From Symsagittifera roscoffensis (Eukaryota; Xenacoelomorpha; Acoela; Convolutidae), in NCBI RefSeq assembly GCF_963678635.1, contig NC_087067.1:13554844-13618843 (forward strand): a DNA stretch of 64,000 bases, in the 5' to 3' direction. The notes below the pieces were generated by a model. The model was given only the letters and a program-made list of their open reading frames with translations. It was not told the origin of the DNA and made no database searches. The translations under genes were made by a program, and so were the position numbers. Of the stretch, positions 59,900 through 64,000 are shown one piece after another. Each line of letters begins with the position of its first letter. Position 1 is the stretch's first letter.

Positions 59900-62800
59900 A
59901 TGAGGCGGAGTAGGGTACCGGTGCTCGAAAAAAGGTCAAGTGGATCAAACACGAAATATAATTCATCGCTGCGCGGAACGACATCAACGGGCCCAAAGAT
60001 AACGAAGACGAACTTTTCAGTTAACATGGTCAGCACAAGGAGTACAGCGGAGAACAGGGCGAAAGAGGGCACGGAAGGGGAGCGAGTAGAACCCACCATC
60101 GAGATTGATCTAGAGACACCCGATCAAAGTGTGGATGAAACAAGGAAGATGGCGACAGAGTCAACTCCAATGCCCAATGCAGAGGAACCGAACCAGAAAC
60201 CCATAGAGTTCTCACCGATAGATGACGCGGAAGATGCAATAGGCAACACCGAAGAAACGGTGAAAGAAGACTCTCAAGTAAAGAGGACATCTTTTACGGA
60301 AAAATTGGGAATAATGTTCGGAATAAAAACAAAAGAAAACGTGACTGAAGAACCAAAAGCAGAAAGAGCACGAACATTTGGGACAGTGAGCACGAAGACC
60401 TCAGAAGCCAATCCAAGAGAGGAACAAGCTAAAGCAGAGGCTACGGCCGAAGAGAGACCGACAGCTGACCATGAAGAGACTACCATTGAGCTGGGTGACT
60501 TGTTGGCGAAATTAAATCAGATTGACAAAAGACTTAAGCACAGTGAAGAAGACAGAGAGGTGATAAAAAAGGAGATAAGATACAACAAGCACGAGTATCT
60601 AGACAGTTATTTTAACCTAGCTAAGGCAACAGATGAGAGACTCAAGGAAATGTCAGATAAGGTAGAAGCCACCAATGAAGAACGAGAAAAGAACATCAAA
60701 ACAGACATGCAACAGTTGAAGAACCGATATGATGATGTCAACAGCCAATTAGGGAGCCTGGAAAGGAGAATGGACACAATGAGCAAGAGTCAAGCCGAGA
60801 GTTCGTGTGCAATACAGGCGAAGTTGGATGCAATCTTGAGAGGTTCCACTCCACAAGAAAGACCGGCAGCGGATCGTACGCAAAGCACCAGAGTTGACTT
60901 TGTAGAACCACAAAGGAACAAACGGCAATCGACACCGTTGCCCTTAACCAGGGATGCGATAAGCATAGCACCAACAGCTGCGAAAACAATAATGAAGAAT
61001 GGAACGTCGAATACAACGACTGCTCCGGGAGATTCAACAGCTAACAGCAACACAGGACCGGATGCTATGACATGGGCCAGCACTTGGGAGATGATGAACA
61101 GGACTCTAGAGGCCTTCGCCACGAGGAACACTGACTCGAGCGACAGGAGAGAGGGAAAATCAAGAAAGACATTCAAGAAGCCAAAAGAATTCAAGGACGA
61201 CTCCGATGGATGCATTGACACTTGGGTGGAAGTGATGAGATTACATCTAGAACAAGACAACTTGAGTGACGAAAGACAAGCATGTACAGCCATACTGAGC
61301 AACTTGGAAGGAACGGCATTAAAATGCGTGGTCGCAAAGAAGGAGGAAGAACGCGACACCGCGGACAAGATCTTCGAGATATTGCTGAATCGATTCGGGT
61401 CAGGCATGAAGGGTCACCAAGCGATGATGCGATTTGAAAAGAGAAGGCAGAGGGACGACGAGTCAATAGATCGGTTCCTAGATGACCTCGAGAGCTTGAG
61501 AAGGAGGAGTGACCCAGAGGAGTCGACAAATAGACGGAACTTTAGCATTGCCTCGAAGTTCATCGATGGGGTGAAAAGTGATGACTTAAGGACAATGTTA
61601 GCAACATACTACACATTGTCGAAGGACAGCGCACCCACCCCAGAAGAAATGAGACAGAAATCAAGAGAATACATGCTGATGAAACCTAAGAAGTACTCAT
61701 ATTCCGAAAACAGGAACACGCAAGGGGGAAGCCAACCCCAGAGGTCATCATGGTACAAACCTAGAGATGATATGGACAAGCGCAGATCATGCGCGAACTG
61801 CGGGTCAGCGGATCATCATGTGGCTGACTGCACAACGTACAAACAAGGCATGAAGAGCCTAGGTTATGCACCGGATGAAGAGGATATGAGCCAGATGGAG
61901 GAACACGAGTACTATAATGGCTTAATCATCAAGATAGGCGCCAGATGCTTCTTCTGTAACCAGGAGGGGCACTTCAGAATGGATTGTCCCTTGTTCTGGG
62001 AAGCGGTCAAGGACCAGAATCACCCCAAACATAAGTTGGCATTAGCGGCGGTGCAGAATCAGCGGAACAGGCAAAACGAGTTTGAATCTAGGAACTTGGG
62101 GGCACCAAACACCGAATTGCCGACGAAGACAGTGAAAGCTGTTACACATGTTAGCGGTGCGTTAGAGTCCGCGGCCGGAAGCTCTCTAGAGATAAATTAT
62201 GAGAAAGCGGCGACGGAAGCAATTGCCAAAGTGAAACAAGATCTGGCTGCGAAAGAAATAGAGCAACGACTAAAGTTGGAGATCGAAAGACAGAATTTTA
62301 ACGAAGCATTAACCGGATCGAACTCAATACCAGAGGCTAGAACGGGCTCAATGAAGACCGGGAATTGTAACACCGTGAAAATGGTGACAGGTAAACCTTT
62401 TGGAATATCGAAAATCGGAGCAAGAATAATGTCGATAATCACAGTGGGCGGACACGAGGTAACCAGAAACTTGAGCGAGCCGAGCGACCAGACGATAATG
62501 CACATTGACGTGTATGCAGACTACTTGAGTGGAATAAGTCCACAAACGACTTCTAGAGCGCTCAGGGCACTACTCACGAGAGGGGGCAGCAAATCGGTAC
62601 GTGTTGATAATAGGTACACTGAAGCTTATGGTCCACACGAGGTCATGCTAAATATAGATGGAATCAACATCTATACCAAGACGATGATAACATGCGACGA
62701 AGACCTAATTGGACAAATCTATGTAGGGAAAGAAGAATTGAAAGTAAGATCGATTGGACACTGTGCTATGCTCGAAGAAGATGCAATGCACATCGGGACG

Positions 62801-64000
62801 GAAGCAGACGTGACAGGGCACGTGCTAGACATAAATGGCAAAAAGACTCAGTTACGTGGATTACTCGACACGGGAGCAGTCTTGAGCGTCATACCAATCG
62901 AAACATGGGAAAAGATGGGCTTTGACAAAGGTGACTTGATAGACTCGAGAATACGGCTGTCAGCTGCAAACAAAGGGGCCCTTCGGGTGTTGGGCAGGAC
63001 GCCGATAATAGCCCTCAATTTGGGGGAACGTAACCTGTGGATGAGCTTCATCGTGGTAGAAAACCTAGATGAATCTGACCAATTCATTTTGGGCAGAGAC
63101 TTCATCAGGAATTTCGACGTAACGATTGATCTAAATAATGCAATGTTCAGGATACGGAACCCGGATAGGAGGTACGCAATCAAACCGGTAAATTTAATAA
63201 TGGCGAATGAAAACAAAGCACCGGTATTCTTGAGTAGGAGAGTGAGGTTAAAAGCTAATGAAGCGGCAATCGTAAGCTTGAGGATGAAAAATTATAATGA
63301 ACTAAGTGACAACAAGCAAGTGTGTATAGTTCCGAATCCCAATTGTCAAAGCGCTGCTGTTTTAGGAAGATCATTTTCGATAACGAAGAGCGGCCTCTGC
63401 GTGAGTGTCTTGTTGAAAACCCTTGATATACCGATCACGATACAGAGAGGGAGGAAGCTGGGATATGCTTTACCAGTTAAAACTCGATACGAAACAATTG
63501 AAAACTCAAAACAAAATGAAGTTGTTGATTGTCCTAATCACAGGGACAAAATTTGTATCTTGAGACGATTGCAGAGAATAAAAGATTCTTCAAGTCTTAT
63601 CAAATCACTTAAGTCAGAAACGGACGATGGGCTTTCGAGCTGTTCGAACTTTCCAGAGCGACCCACGCTAGATGAAATGCAAACTGATAAACCGGTTCTG
63701 CCGGAGATTGAACATTTAAGGGGCAAACTGAAAGATGAACAGCTCGAAGCTATCAAGGACGTACTAGAGCGGAACGAGGAGGTTTTTTCAAGGCATAAGG
63801 CGGATATCGGGTGTTGTAATTTTGTTGAACATGAAATAGAACTTGAGGAAAACGCGGTGCCACACAGGGAGGGGGCGAGGCGCATGACCCCACACAAATC
63901 GGACGCGTGTAGAAAAGAAATCGAAACGTTACTAGAGTATGACATGATAGAACCATCCAAGTCACCGTGGGCGTGTGGAGTAGTGATGGCCAAAAAGAAA
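59900..64000 (+). CDS. Gag-Pol polyprotein of a Ty3/Gypsy-type LTR retrotransposon (partial, runs off window)
   Basis: ATG at 59900 is the first after an in-frame TAA at 59888; ATG at 60026 is an alternative start. 1367 codons remain open to the window end with no stop or shift. The N-terminal 220 residues are acidic with a coiled-coil stretch. A Gag-like helical region follows at residues 410-560. Two CCHC zinc knuckles for RNA packaging lie at 631-644 (CxxCxxxxHxxxxC) and 683-696. The aspartic protease has LLDTGAVLSVIP (catalytic Asp 990) and the FILGRDF block near 1062-1068. The reverse transcriptase begins near 1320 (RRMTPHKSDACRKEIETLL, then the usual IEPSKSPWA block). Gag and Pol share one frame, so no frameshift is needed up to here. 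Base composition is clearly less AT-rich than the flanks. The intact frame suggests a recent, possibly active insertion. RNase H, integrase and the 3' LTR lie outside. Confidence 0.9.
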   Translation, partial: MRRSRVPVLEKRSSGSNTKYNSSLRGTTSTGPKITKTNFSVNMVSTRSTAENRAKEGTEGERVEPTIEIDLETPDQSVDETRKMATESTPMPNAEEPNQKPIEFSPIDDAEDAIGNTEETVKEDSQVKRTSFTEKLGIMFGIKTKENVTEEPKAERARTFGTVSTKTSEANPREEQAKAEATAEERPTADHEETTIELGDLLAKLNQIDKRLKHSEEDREVIKKEIRYNKHEYLDSYFNLAKATDERLKEMSDKVEATNEEREKNIKTDMQQLKNRYDDVNSQLGSLERRMDTMSKSQAESSCAIQAKLDAILRGSTPQERPAADRTQSTRVDFVEPQRNKRQSTPLPLTRDAISIAPTAAKTIMKNGTSNTTTAPGDSTANSNTGPDAMTWASTWEMMNRTLEAFATRNTDSSDRREGKSRKTFKKPKEFKDDSDGCIDTWVEVMRLHLEQDNLSDERQACTAILSNLEGTALKCVVAKKEEERDTADKIFEILLNRFGSGMKGHQAMMRFEKRRQRDDESIDRFLDDLESLRRRSDPEESTNRRNFSIASKFIDGVKSDDLRTMLATYYTLSKDSAPTPEEMRQKSREYMLMKPKKYSYSENRNTQGGSQPQRSSWYKPRDDMDKRRSCANCGSADHHVADCTTYKQGMKSLGYAPDEEDMSQMEEHEYYNGLIIKIGARCFFCNQEGHFRMDCPLFWEAVKDQNHPKHKLALAAVQNQRNRQNEFESRNLGAPNTELPTKTVKAVTHVSGALESAAGSSLEINYEKAATEAIAKVKQDLAAKEIEQRLKLEIERQNFNEALTGSNSIPEARTGSMKTGNCNTVKMVTGKPFGISKIGARIMSIITVGGHEVTRNLSEPSDQTIMHIDVYADYLSGISPQTTSRALRALLTRGGSKSVRVDNRYTEAYGPHEVMLNIDGINIYTKTMITCDEDLIGQIYVGKEELKVRSIGHCAMLEEDAMHIGTEADVTGHVLDINGKKTQLRGLLDTGAVLSVIPIETWEKMGFDKGDLIDSRIRLSAANKGALRVLGRTPIIALNLGERNLWMSFIVVENLDESDQFILGRDFIRNFDVTIDLNNAMFRIRNPDRRYAIKPVNLIMANENKAPVFLSRRVRLKANEAAIVSLRMKNYNELSDNKQVCIVPNPNCQSAAVLGRSFSITKSGLCVSVLLKTLDIPITIQRGRKLGYALPVKTRYETIENSKQNEVVDCPNHRDKICILRRLQRIKDSSSLIKSLKSETDDGLSSCSNFPERPTLDEMQTDKPVLPEIEHLRGKLKDEQLEAIKDVLERNEEVFSRHKADIGCCNFVEHEIELEENAVPHREGARRMTPHKSDACRKEIETLLEYDMIEPSKSPWACGVVMAKKK

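Noticed and set aside
59695-63993. Many minus-strand frames of 70-205 codons
   Set aside because: Antisense shadows of the intact plus-strand gag-pol, caused by its codon composition.

Overview
The window looks like a gene-poor, repeat-rich stretch of an animal genome, most likely a nematode. The evidence is strong AT-richness with long A and T runs, very short predicted introns (45 and 55 bp) with GTAAGT donors and AG acceptors, TTTTAG and TTTCAG acceptors elsewhere, and degenerate non-LTR and LTR retroelements. Nothing bacterial (operons, Shine-Dalgarno sites, CRISPR) is visible. Most open frames are chance or repeat-derived.

Layout. 1-20 kb: AT-rich DNA with a broken LINE ORF1-like relic (1242-2054, minus), old copies of two dispersed repeat families (called here family A and family C), and two weak small-gene candidates (15409-15598 and 17971-18126, plus). 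20.1-29.6 kb: a head-to-tail duplication of about 5 kb in which the second copy lacks two internal blocks; each copy carries the C-terminal end of a non-LTR retrotransposon on the minus strand. 29.7-37.2 kb: a cluster of family A elements. These end in a small hairpin, hold a tRNA-like box on the minus strand, and in the long copies carry an internal array of a roughly 170-bp satellite monomer.

38.2-54.9 kb: the only convincing host locus. Three minus-strand exons (47966-48334, 45281-45685, 38170-38856), all phase 0, can be joined into a protein of about 486 residues of unknown function. A recent 4.8-kb duplication has copied the upstream region and the first two exons (50045-54873 duplicates 44605-49436). 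Inside the long second intron, on the opposite strand, lies a small predicted secreted peptide gene (42832-42993) with a TATA box and a decayed paralogue (39590-39739). Two fold-back elements lie in the same intron.

54.8-64 kb: a degenerate minus-strand non-LTR retrotransposon with a reverse transcriptase and a probable restriction-like endonuclease, followed by the 5' part of a plus-strand Ty3/Gypsy-type LTR retrotransposon. The latter has a candidate 5' LTR, a long leader with a 70-bp triplication and a large 13/14-bp minisatellite, and an uninterrupted gag-pol frame from 59900 off the window end.

All product and family names come from motifs read by eye; no database search was possible.
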